From assembly GCA_003599015.1 (NCBI GenBank), contig QZIK01000120.1, forward strand, positions 1 through 38,868: 38,868 bases of DNA, in the 5' to 3' direction. The notes below the pieces were generated by a model that saw only the letters and a program-made list of their open reading frames with translations, ran no database searches and was not told where the DNA came from. This stretch comes from Desulfobacteraceae bacterium (GTDB lineage: Bacteria; Desulfobacterota; DSM-4660; Desulfatiglandales; Desulfatiglandaceae). Each line of letters starts with the position of its first letter. Within the stretch, counting starts at the first letter, position 1. Positions 8,859 to 16,202 of the stretch are shown one piece after another. The position numbers and the translations under genes are program-made.

Positions 8859-9106
8859 CATGTTATGGTTTTTCTGTCCCATTCCTCTAATCCCAACCCG
8901 AAATTGTTTAAGTCCCCAATCGTTCGATCCCACTCATTGATCCCTTTAGCCTGTTAACGCCACAGAGATTCACTGTTTTTAGTGCCTGCCTTGGAAGGAT
9001 TTCACCTTAATAAGACTCTTTGAGGGCATACATATTGCAGTATATTTCATGCGAGGTATGACCTGCGAAACAGGATAAAAATATAATTGTCGGGGGGAGG
9101 GCTGAG
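8859..9106. other. 248-base intergenic regulatory region
   Basis: No gene is seen. The region lies between the activator gene and the first catabolic gene and contains the sigma-54 promoter at 9024-9039. No clear terminator for the activator gene was found. Confidence 0.5.
9024..9039 (+). promoter_or_regulatory. sigma-54 promoter of the catabolic cluster
   Basis: The sequence GGGCATACATATTGCA gives GG and GC separated by exactly 10 bases, with a full TTGCA -12 element and GGCAT at -24. The expected start is near 9050, about 57 bases before the ATG at 9107. The sigma-54 activator is encoded immediately upstream. Confidence 0.65.
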
Positions 9107-9535
9107 ATGGGTATAACGTTAGACCAGGCTCAAACGGTGTTGGATGCAATGGTACGGTTTGCATCGGAGACCAAACCGGGGTTGCCAAGTTCAATGGCGG
9201 TGGTGGACGCAGCAGCCAATCTTGTATGCTTCAAAAGAATGGACGGCGCGTCCCCATTGACCATCAGGATGGCCTGTAACAAGGCGTATACCGCTATCGA
9301 CTGGGGAATCAATACCATTGATGTTTTGAGGATTTTTTTTAGTGGTGAAAACGCTAGGGATATCGCTTGGTTCGGAGACAAGCGGCATGCTCCTATCCCC
9401 GGTGGAGTGCTGATCCGATCTGAAAATGGAACGATTGTGGGCGCCGTAGGCACCAGCGGTCGTACGGGCCAGGAAGATGAAGAGCTGGCAAGAGTGGGGG
9501 AGATGACCTATCAGTCTTTATTGAAAGGCCTTTAG
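9107..9535 (+). CDS. HbpS/GlcG-like (DUF336) protein
   Basis: This 142-aa soluble protein belongs to the GlcG/HbpS family, whose members bind haem or cobalamin or sit as accessory proteins in small-acid catabolic operons. The typical family blocks are visible: an MAVVDAAANLVCFKRMDGA stretch, a basic MACNKAYTA segment, GGVLIR, and GAVGTSGRTGQEDE near the C-terminus. The ribosome site GGGGGGAGGG precedes the ATG. It is the first gene after the sigma-54 promoter, so it is probably made with the pathway. Its molecular role cannot be deduced from sequence; sensing or a protective accessory function are both possible. Confidence 0.85.
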   Translation: MGITLDQAQTVLDAMVRFASETKPGLPSSMAVVDAAANLVCFKRMDGASPLTIRMACNKAYTAIDWGINTIDVLRIFFSGENARDIAWFGDKRHAPIPGGVLIRSENGTIVGAVGTSGRTGQEDEELARVGEMTYQSLLKGL

Positions 9536-9572
9536 CGAAATGGTGCAGGGCGTTGCTTTGTTCACTGTGTGT

Positions 9573-9588
9573 CTGGTCTTGGGACCAG
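9573..9588. other. short hairpin between the HbpS-like and CoA-transferase genes
   Basis: The arms CTGGTC and GACCAG surround a 4-base loop. There is no T-run, so an RNA processing site or an operator is as likely as a weak terminator. Confidence 0.3.
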
Positions 9589-9633
9589 TTACATATGGTG
9601 GGCCATTTGTTGAGCCGAATATCGGGCAATAGT

Positions 9634-9647
9634 GCCTAATTTTGGGC
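9634..9647. promoter_or_regulatory. candidate activator binding site 2
   Basis: The sequence GCCTAATTTTGGGC differs by one base from the palindrome at 7253-7266. It lies 53 bases upstream of the CoA-transferase gene at 9700. No -24/-12 promoter was found between it and that gene. Confidence 0.3.
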
Positions 9648-9699
9648 TGAGCTTCGACGATGCCACCGCTTCTTTGAGTCATCGCACAAGTACATTTCT

Positions 9700-10965
9700 A
9701 TGGTTGAGATGTCTGAGCATAAAACGACAACGAGCACCGAGGCACTTCTGAGAGGTTTTCGCGTCCTTGACTTGACCACAGATCCGACCGGCCCTTATGC
9801 GGCGCAAAACCTGGCCGGATTAGGGGCTGAGGTGATCAAGATCGAGCGGCCTCATATCGGCGATCCCTGCCGATGGAATCCTCCCTTTGTTGGCCCAAAG
9901 GGAATCGCCTACGAGGTGAAGAATCCTTACGACATCTCGGTTCAGTATCTGAGGCGGAACCGGGGCAAGAAGAGTGTTTTTCTAAACCTGAGGCATGAAA
10001 TGGGGAGGGAACTGTTCAAACGCCTTGTGAAGGTTAGCGATGTCGTTATCGAGAACTTTGCGCCGGGCATTATGGAGGCGAACGACCTGGATTACGACCG
10101 GCTGAAGCAAGTCAATCCGGGCATCGTTTTCTGCTCAGTCTCAGGCTATGGGCAGGACAGTGCTTACAAAGAGAGCCCCGGGTTCGATCTGATGGTTCAG
10201 GCCGCCAGCGGGATTATGGAAATGGAGGGCTCTTTGAACAGATCGAGCATTCGGTGTGGCACATGGGCTGGCCAGATGGTTCCCGCCCTGTGGGCAACCA
10301 TCAGCATCATGGCAGCCCTCCTGTCACGAGAGAAAACAGGCCGCGGAGACTATATCGACATATCCATGCAGGATGCCTGCTTCTCAGCGGCGGCAGACGA
10401 ATTCCTAAAGACATCCTCTTTTCAGAGAACGTTGCTCGGCGAGGATGAAAGTCCATCCAGGCCCGCTCCCTGGAATGTGTATCCGACCCGTAGTGGGCAG
10501 ATCGTCATCTGTGTGGCTCAGAGCAGCCAGTGGTACGCATTCCTGGAGGTAATAGGCAGAGAGGACTTGAGAGACGATCCACGTTTCAAGAGCCAACAGA
10601 TGCGGAGCAGAAACGCAGATGCCATTGATGCCATTACGGCTGCCTGGCTGGAATCGCTGACTGCGGATGAAGCGGTTAATAGGCTCAGAGAAAAGAAAAT
10701 TCCGTGCGAACGGGTTTCTTCATTTGAAAGGGCTATGGCGGACCCTCGTTTGATCTCTAGGAGGATGATCCAGGAAGCGATGCATCCGGTCTATGGAAAG
10801 ACCGGCCTGAAAGCGTCGGGATTTCCGGCCAAATTCTGGAAGGGTAAGGCCGGGTTTTTTTCGCCCGCCCCATATCCTGGACAGCACAATGAAGAGATCT
10901 ACATGGGATTGCTGGGCCTATCAAAGGAGTACATGGAAAGGTTGAAAGAAGAAGAGATCATTTAA
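9700..10965 (+). CDS. family III CoA-transferase, subunit lacking the catalytic aspartate
   Basis: This is a 421-aa CaiB/BaiF family protein. Family III enzymes move CoA between carboxylates through an aspartyl-CoA intermediate. The N-terminal fold is normal (GLGAEVIKIERP, RNRGKKSV, VENFAPG-like block, SGYG). At the position of the catalytic Asp (Asp169 in formyl-CoA transferase) this protein reads C-G-T-W-A-G-Q, so Q192 replaces Asp. The next gene, 5 bases downstream, encodes a second family III protein with the Asp. The pair therefore resembles heteromeric CoA-transferases such as succinyl-CoA:benzylsuccinate CoA-transferase BbsEF, in which one subunit could be structural. The ATG at 9709 is an alternative start. 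Substrate unknown. Confidence 0.9.
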   Translation: MVEMSEHKTTTSTEALLRGFRVLDLTTDPTGPYAAQNLAGLGAEVIKIERPHIGDPCRWNPPFVGPKGIAYEVKNPYDISVQYLRRNRGKKSVFLNLRHEMGRELFKRLVKVSDVVIENFAPGIMEANDLDYDRLKQVNPGIVFCSVSGYGQDSAYKESPGFDLMVQAASGIMEMEGSLNRSSIRCGTWAGQMVPALWATISIMAALLSREKTGRGDYIDISMQDACFSAAADEFLKTSSFQRTLLGEDESPSRPAPWNVYPTRSGQIVICVAQSSQWYAFLEVIGREDLRDDPRFKSQQMRSRNADAIDAITAAWLESLTADEAVNRLREKKIPCERVSSFERAMADPRLISRRMIQEAMHPVYGKTGLKASGFPAKFWKGKAGFFSPAPYPGQHNEEIYMGLLGLSKEYMERLKEEEII

Positions 10966-10970
10966 GGAGG

Positions 10971-12203
10971 ATGACGTATCCCATGCAAAAATACTACCCA
11001 TTGGAAGGGATAAGGGTGCTCGGCCTTGAACAGTACATCGCGGGACCGGACTGTACCATGTGGCTTGCTGATCAGGGCGCGGAAGTTATCAAGATAGAAA
11101 GACCTGGGAGCGGCGATCCGAGAAGAAACTATCTCCCGGAGGTAGAAGATAAGGACGGAAACAAGGCCTACGGGGGATTTGAAGTCTTCAATCGAAACAA
11201 GAAGAGCCTTTCGCTCAATATACAGTCCGAAAAGGGAAAGGCGCTGTTCAAGGAACTGATCAAACATACGGATGTCATTGTGGAAAACATGGCTCCGGGT
11301 ACAATCGAGAAATTAGGCTTGGGATATGATGTGCTTAAAGAAATCAATCCTAGACTCATCTATGCGGCCATCAGCGGCTTTGGGAGATTAGATGAATTGA
11401 AAGGGCCTTATTCAAATTGGCCTGCCTTTGACCCGGTCATTCAGGCAATGGCAGGCATCATGGACCTCATAGGCGAAGAAGGAAAACCACCCTTGTGGGG
11501 GTTTCCCGGACTGGCCGACATGTTCACAGGAGTGGTAACAGGATATGCCATCCTGTTGGCGCTGTTTATGCGAGAGCGAACCGGCGAGGGCCAGTTTATA
11601 GACTCTAGCATGTACGACAGTCTGGTCGCCCTCAATGAAATGGGGATTATGACTTATTCCTTCAGCGGGGAAATCCTTTCAAGGGGATCCGTCCTGCGAT
11701 TTCAGGCGCCAGCAGGGGCGTATCAGCTTAAAGACGGGAGCTATGTGGCCTTCCTTGCTGCCAATGACTTTATTTGGAAGCGTTTCTGCAAGGCCATAGA
11801 ACGGGAAGACCTGATTGAAAACCCAAAAACCGCAACCGGCCCTGAACGGGTCCGGAACAAGGATTTTCTGGAGCCGATCGTTCAGGAATGGATGGTCAGC
11901 AGAGATCGAAAAGAGGTTGTCGGGACGCTTCTTAGAAACGGTGTTCCGGTGGGACCGGTTCAAAACGCAGAAGACCTGGTTCATTGCCCCCACCTCAAGG
12001 CGCGCCAAATGCTTGTCCAAATTGAGCATCCCATTGCCGGGAAACGCGTTTATGCTAAGTCTCCTATTAGAATGACCAAAGCCAAAGACGTCCCAACCCG
12101 TCCATCCCCCACACTGGGCGAACACACGGACGCTATTCTGAAAGATCTGCTGAATTACGACAATGGCACCATTCAAGGCCTTCGAAATGAAGATGTTATT
12201 TAA
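10971..12203 (+). CDS. family III CoA-transferase, catalytic subunit
   Basis: This 410-aa CaiB/BaiF protein keeps the catalytic aspartate, D183 in GFPGLADMFTG. Other family blocks are present: GLEQYIAGP near the N-terminus, GAEVIKIERPG, RNKKSLSLN, ENMAPGTIEKLGLGY, SGFG and RTGEGQFID. It follows the Asp-less subunit by 5 bases, with AAGGAGG immediately before the ATG at 10971. The ATG at 10983 is an alternative start that better suits the ribosome site distance. It should activate a carboxylic acid, possibly a substituted succinate, with succinyl-CoA or another acyl-CoA as donor. This is inferred from the pair arrangement and the following DUF35/thiolase genes. Confidence 0.92.
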   Translation: MTYPMQKYYPLEGIRVLGLEQYIAGPDCTMWLADQGAEVIKIERPGSGDPRRNYLPEVEDKDGNKAYGGFEVFNRNKKSLSLNIQSEKGKALFKELIKHTDVIVENMAPGTIEKLGLGYDVLKEINPRLIYAAISGFGRLDELKGPYSNWPAFDPVIQAMAGIMDLIGEEGKPPLWGFPGLADMFTGVVTGYAILLALFMRERTGEGQFIDSSMYDSLVALNEMGIMTYSFSGEILSRGSVLRFQAPAGAYQLKDGSYVAFLAANDFIWKRFCKAIEREDLIENPKTATGPERVRNKDFLEPIVQEWMVSRDRKEVVGTLLRNGVPVGPVQNAEDLVHCPHLKARQMLVQIEHPIAGKRVYAKSPIRMTKAKDVPTRPSPTLGEHTDAILKDLLNYDNGTIQGLRNEDVI

Positions 12204-12237
12204 AGGTGTTTTGCACGAAGAATAGGAGATCAAGCAG

Positions 12238-12693
12238 ATGGGAAATGAGAAAGCCGGGAAAAAAATGGGACAGAAAGAGAAGGAAGGAGAGGCAGATATT
12301 ACTTTTTATCATTCCGATCTGGTTGAAGTGCCGACAGACGGGTCTCCTCCATTCTTGAAAGGTTATCGTTGCAAGAGTTGCGGACAGCTTGATTTTCCGA
12401 AGTTAAGCATCTGTCCGGGCTGCTGGGGGGCGGAATTTGAGATGGTTCCTTTGAGCCGTAAAGGGACCCTTTATGCATTTGCTGAGGTCTTCTTAGGTCA
12501 GCCTGGGATGACGTATCCCATGACCATCGGATATGTAGATCTTCCCGAAAACATCCGAATATTTGCTCAGATCGAGGGAAAAGCAGAGCAATTCAACTGC
12601 AATGATGCCGTGGAGTTGACCATCGGGACAATACGAACGAATCGGGATGGTCTGCCCATCACAAGCTACAAATTCAAAAAGGCGGAATCTTAG
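12238..12693 (+). CDS. DUF35 zinc-ribbon/OB-fold acyl-CoA-binding protein
   Basis: This 151-aa protein has a rubredoxin-like zinc ribbon (C45, C48, C59, C62: YRCKSCG and CPGCWG) followed by an OB-fold of about 75 residues (KGTLYAFAEV, IGYVDLPENIRIFAQIEG). In bacteria and archaea such proteins pair with SCP2-type thiolases or HMG-CoA synthase and help position acyl-CoA. BbsA, the partner of the benzoylsuccinyl-CoA thiolase BbsB, is of this type. Here the thiolase gene follows within 31 bases, supporting the same partnership. The first 20 residues are Lys/Glu-rich and probably disordered. Confidence 0.9.
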   Translation: MGNEKAGKKMGQKEKEGEADITFYHSDLVEVPTDGSPPFLKGYRCKSCGQLDFPKLSICPGCWGAEFEMVPLSRKGTLYAFAEVFLGQPGMTYPMTIGYVDLPENIRIFAQIEGKAEQFNCNDAVELTIGTIRTNRDGLPITSYKFKKAES

Positions 12694-12723
12694 TCTCTAT
12701 CTTTTTGTCAGGGGGATTAGATA

Positions 12724-13899
12724 ATGAAGCTGGACAGGGATGTCTACATTGCGGGCGTTGGGGAGACCAGATTTGGAAAGCACACATCGGACTTTGATGT
12801 GCTTGGAAGACAGGCTGCCCTGCAAGCCATGAGAGATGCGCATATCGAAAAACCCGGGATCGTTCAAACCGCATACGTTGGAAATGTGCAAAACGGCATT
12901 GTTACCGGACAGATGGTTTTTAAGGATCTCGGGATGTGCGGTGATCTGGCGATCATAAATGTGGAAAGCGCCTGTTCGGCTGGCGGCATGGCGGTATACT
13001 GCGCAGTAAAGGATGTAGCGACAGGAACGGCGGATATCTCTATTGCCGTCGGAACGGAAAACCACAGCCTTACCCGCCAGGCGGGGACGGCGTTTGCCGG
13101 TGCAACCGGCGACATTGAAACCATGCAAGGGCTTGTATTTACTGGCAAATATGCCATGAGGGCCAATCGATATATGTTTGAGACCGGTGCCACACCGGAA
13201 GACCTGGCAATGGTCACGGTCAAAAACAGACGGCAAGCGACCCACAATCCCCATGCCTGGTTCAAAGGCAACATTTCTATCGAAGAGGTTCTAGCCTCTA
13301 GGATGGTTGCCTCTCCGCTGACATTGCAACAATGCTGTGGCATCAGTGATGGAGCCGGCGCCGTTGTAGTTTGTTCAAGAGAGATGACAAAGAACCTTGG
13401 TATCCAGAAACCTGTTAAGGTTAGCGGTGCGGTTGTCTTTTCAGGGCCCTATCACAACAGGCCGAGGGATTTGACCGGTGACGATATCACTGAAATGGCG
13501 GCCAGGAGACTCTATGAAGAATCCGGAATCGGACCGGAGGACGTGAATATCATCGAATTGCACGATGCCTTCACCATAGCTGAAATACTCTATTACGAAT
13601 GTCTCGGACTTTGCAGAAAAGGAGAAGGCATCAAATTTCTGAGGGACGGTGAATCTACCTACGGCGGGAAATGTGTTGTTAGCCCCAGGGGCGGCATGCT
13701 CTCCTACGGACACCCTGTAGGAGCGTCCGGGGCCGCACAGATTGCATCATGCGTCAAGCAGTTGAGAGGAGAATGTGCCGGGTACCAGGTTGAACCGGTC
13801 CCGGCCGTTGCCATGACCCATGTGACGGGAGGGGGAATGTCAGGCACCGAACATGCTGCATGCACCATGCACATGCTGACAAAGGCCTGGCAGGCATAG
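12724..13899 (+). CDS. thiolase family protein, SCP2/BbsB-like
   Basis: This is a 391-aa thiolase-fold protein. The nucleophilic cysteine is C84 in VESACSAGG. The conserved ELHDAFT block and the [11 protein letters not shown] histidine are present. The usual C-terminal Cys-x-Gly of biosynthetic thiolases is replaced by a [13 protein letters not shown] segment, as is common in SCP2-type enzymes that work with a DUF35 partner. It probably cleaves a 3-oxoacyl-CoA with CoA. The gene sits directly after the DUF35 protein and the CoA-transferase pair, an order reminiscent of bbs clusters. A condensing direction or a different acyl chain cannot be excluded. Confidence 0.9.
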   Translation: MKLDRDVYIAGVGETRFGKHTSDFDVLGRQAALQAMRDAHIEKPGIVQTAYVGNVQNGIVTGQMVFKDLGMCGDLAIINVESACSAGGMAVYCAVKDVATGTADISIAVGTENHSLTRQAGTAFAGATGDIETMQGLVFTGKYAMRANRYMFETGATPEDLAMVTVKNRRQATHNPHAWFKGNISIEEVLASRMVASPLTLQQCCGISDGAGAVVVCSREMTKNLGIQKPVKVSGAVVFSGPYHNRPRDLTGDDITEMAARRLYEESGIGPEDVNIIELHDAFTIAEILYYECLGLCRKGEGIKFLRDGESTYGGKCVVSPRGGMLSYGHPVGASGAAQIASCVKQLRGECAGYQVEPVPAVAMTHVTGGGMSGTEHAACTMHMLTKAWQA

Positions 13900-13919
13900 A
13901 GCTGATCTGGAGAAGAGCT

Positions 13920-14081
13920 ATGAGGGAGCCTTTTGAAGTGCAACTGGGCAGGGAAAACCTCTCCTACCGCCTGACTTTCAAAGATGTGGTGGAGATCCTG
14001 GAGACCATCGATCGGTCTCCAGGCGAAGAACTGCATCTGGAAGTGGGGGACCTGAAATTGACAATTGAGAAAAAGAGATAG
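13920..14081 (+). CDS. 53-aa stand-alone BCCP N-terminal-like protein
   Basis: This small protein starts 20 bases after the thiolase stop with GGAGAAGAG as ribosome site. Its C-terminal half (VVEILETIDRSPGEELHLEV, then G-D-L-K-L) parallels the N-terminus of the BCCP encoded at 15639 (LIQILEIVGHSDIDEFRLEL, then G-E-L-K-L). It has no biotinyl domain and no lysine in an E-x-M-K motif. It precedes the carboxyltransferase gene, so it is probably a structural subunit or docking piece of the carboxylase complex. The resemblance is seen directly; the role is inference. Automated gene callers could miss it or extend it upstream into the thiolase gene (13860). Confidence 0.7.
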   Translation: MREPFEVQLGRENLSYRLTFKDVVEILETIDRSPGEELHLEVGDLKLTIEKKR

Positions 14082-14131
14082 GGGAAGAGGGCTTTCTTTC
14101 ACAATCAAATACCTATCGGGGGACATGTCAA

Positions 14132-15604
14132 TTGACCGAATTGGGATTTATCGAAGAGACCCTGCGCGATGGTCAACAGTCTTTGTGGGCGAACAGGATG
14201 ACTACGGAATCCATGCTGCCCGCAGCGCCCATGCTGGATGAGGCAGGATTCAAAAAGGTGCATATCATGAGCGCCTCATGCTTCGAATCCTGTCTGATGT
14301 ACCTTTACGAGGATCCGTGGGAGCGGATGCGCCTTCTCTGCAGCAGGATGCCCCATACGGAGATCATGGTCCTGATTCGGAGCCGGCACACCTTTGGCTG
14401 GGACCGATATCCCAACGATGTCATCGAACTCCTCTTCAAATGCCTGAAGCGGATCGGCATCGGCTGGGTCCTTATATTTGACGGTCTGAATGACATTCGC
14501 AACATGGAGTGGCAGTGTCGAATTGCCCGGGGTGTAGGTCTCAAGGCAGCCCCTGCCATCACCTTCGCAGAGAGTCCCGTTCACACAGACGCATATTATG
14601 CCGACAAGGCGAGTAAGCTTGTTGAGATCGGGGTGGACAGCATATGTCTGGGAGACGCCAGCGGCCTGCTGACGCCTCAAAGGACCCAAACCCTCATCCC
14701 AGCCGTTCGCCAAGCAATCGGCGACAAAACACTGCTGGAATTTTCGGCACACTCGGGAACGGGGCTGAGCAGCGGCTGCTACAGGGAGGCTCTGAAGGCC
14801 GGGGTGGACAGCATCTGCACGACCAGTCTGCCGCTGTCGTATGGGAATTCCATCCCCTCAACTATCGAGGTGATTCAGATGGCCCAAGGACAGGGGCTGA
14901 AGATTGGCCTCGACAGAGACTTGGTGAGCAGGATTGACGATTATTTCTATTGGGTGGCCTATCGAGAGAAACGGGCCACCGGAAAGCCGGTCCGGTTCGA
15001 TCCCGTAGCGTATCACAAATATGCCGGACATCAGATACCGGGCGGTATGATGTCACATTTGGTGAGCCAGTTGAGAGACTTGGGACTGGAACACCGCCTC
15101 CCTGAGGTGCTGGAAGAGGCGGCACGTGTTCGGGAAGAGCTGGGATGGCCGGTGATGGTGACGCCTTTCTCCCAATTCGTAGGTGTACAGGCGGTTTTCA
15201 ATGTGGTCCAGGGAGAGCGATATCTCACCATCCCGGCGGAGCTCTCGCTGTATGCCCGCGGTTATTACGGAGAACTGGCAGCGCCCATCGCACCCAATGT
15301 CCTCGATCGCATTCTCTCCAAGGGGGACTCCGAACCCATGGATCCTCTGGAAAACATCCATGAACCCATGGTCGGAAGGTTCATAAAGGAGAAAGGGCCT
15401 TTCCGGTCGGATGAGGACCTGCTCATGAGCCTGTTCAACACGCCTCAGACACTGGAGAAATATTTCAAGAACAAAAAAACGATCCATACGGAGGCCGTAA
15501 TGGGAACTCCGTTATCCTGTCTGATAAGAGAGCTGGCAAGTCGGCGTGACGTTCGGCGGGTTGCGATTCAAAAAGATAGGTTGAGGCTGGATGTCCGGTA
15601 TTAG
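14132..15604 (+). CDS. biotin-dependent carboxyltransferase subunit, PycB/5S-like, with altered metal site
   Basis: This 490-aa protein is related to the carboxyltransferase of pyruvate carboxylase, oxaloacetate decarboxylase alpha and transcarboxylase 5S: an HMGL-like barrel (about 5-270) and a PYC_OADA domain (about 290-430, VTPFSQFVGVQAVFNVVQGE). Key positions differ. The Asp metal ligand is kept (D13, LRDGQQSL). The carbamylated lysine of I-K-D-M-A-G is G174 (ICLGDASGLL), the first histidine of H-S-H is S205 (H207 is kept), and the R-G-Q-N substrate motif reads R83-S-R-H86. It may use another substrate than a simple 2-oxo acid. The start is TTG with a GGGGG ribosome site; the ATG at 14125 is out of frame. 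It is followed by BCCP and AccC genes, forming a complete carboxylase. Confidence 0.9.
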   Translation: MTELGFIEETLRDGQQSLWANRMTTESMLPAAPMLDEAGFKKVHIMSASCFESCLMYLYEDPWERMRLLCSRMPHTEIMVLIRSRHTFGWDRYPNDVIELLFKCLKRIGIGWVLIFDGLNDIRNMEWQCRIARGVGLKAAPAITFAESPVHTDAYYADKASKLVEIGVDSICLGDASGLLTPQRTQTLIPAVRQAIGDKTLLEFSAHSGTGLSSGCYREALKAGVDSICTTSLPLSYGNSIPSTIEVIQMAQGQGLKIGLDRDLVSRIDDYFYWVAYREKRATGKPVRFDPVAYHKYAGHQIPGGMMSHLVSQLRDLGLEHRLPEVLEEAARVREELGWPVMVTPFSQFVGVQAVFNVVQGERYLTIPAELSLYARGYYGELAAPIAPNVLDRILSKGDSEPMDPLENIHEPMVGRFIKEKGPFRSDEDLLMSLFNTPQTLEKYFKNKKTIHTEAVMGTPLSCLIRELASRRDVRRVAIQKDRLRLDVRY

Positions 15605-15638
15605 GGACTTAGGACCATCGAGCGAGTGGAGGCGAATG

Positions 15639-16202
15639 ATGGGGTCAATAGACCATGACGATCTGATTCAAATTTTAGAGATTGTGGGGCACTCTGATAT
15701 TGACGAATTTCGGCTGGAGCTTGGTGAACTTAAATTGTTCCTGAAGAAGTCAAGCGCGGCCCATGCTGATAGAGCGTCCGGTATGCCTGTTCCGGAAAGG
15801 ACAGAAACCGCATCCCTGACGGAAAGGGCAGAACCATCTGAAGAACGAACGACGAGTTCTGGAGCGTCAGGAGAAGTCCTGCCTGAAACGCGCGGAGAAC
15901 CCGAGTCCCGTGAACCGGCAAAGGTGACCGGTTACACAGCCATTAAGGCCCCGCTCTTGGGGACGTTCTACAGGGCGCCTAAACCCGGGGCACCGCCCTT
16001 TGTTACAGAAGGCCAGTCTGTGATCGAGGATGACACCCTGTGCATCATCGAGGTCATGAAACTCTTCAATACCATCAAGGCAGGCATCAAGGGCACCATC
16101 AAGGAAATCTGTGCGGAAGACGGGCAATTGGTGGAGTTTGACCAGACGCTGTTTTGGGTGGAAGAGGACCCTAAGCAAGAACTGAGGGAGGCTCAGGCCT
16201 GA
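15639..16202 (+). CDS. biotin carboxyl carrier protein
   Basis: This 187-aa protein has an N-terminal AccB-like segment, a Pro/Glu/Thr-rich linker (about 45-100) and a C-terminal biotinyl domain. The modified lysine is about K141 in IEVMKLFN, with Val where most carriers have E-A-M-K. It carries the carboxyl group between AccC and the carboxyltransferase. ATGs at 15636 and 15639 are adjacent; GGAGG at 15628-15632 favours 15639. An upstream ATG at 15591 would overlap the previous gene. The stop overlaps the accC start by one base (TGATG), indicating translational coupling. Confidence 0.93.
   Translation: MGSIDHDDLIQILEIVGHSDIDEFRLELGELKLFLKKSSAAHADRASGMPVPERTETASLTERAEPSEERTTSSGASGEVLPETRGEPESREPAKVTGYTAIKAPLLGTFYRAPKPGAPPFVTEGQSVIEDDTLCIIEVMKLFNTIKAGIKGTIKEICAEDGQLVEFDQTLFWVEEDPKQELREAQA

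Noticed and set aside
10969-12523. 17-base exact repeat GGATGACGTATCCCATG at 10969 and about 12507
   Set aside because: One copy is at the start of the CoA-transferase gene and the other is coding sequence inside the DUF35 gene; it looks like coincidence with no regulatory context.
9700-13899. Calling the locus a bbs (benzylsuccinate) operon
   Set aside because: The hydratase and alcohol dehydrogenase genes and any glycyl-radical synthase are absent here, and carboxylase and dehydratase genes do not belong to that pathway.
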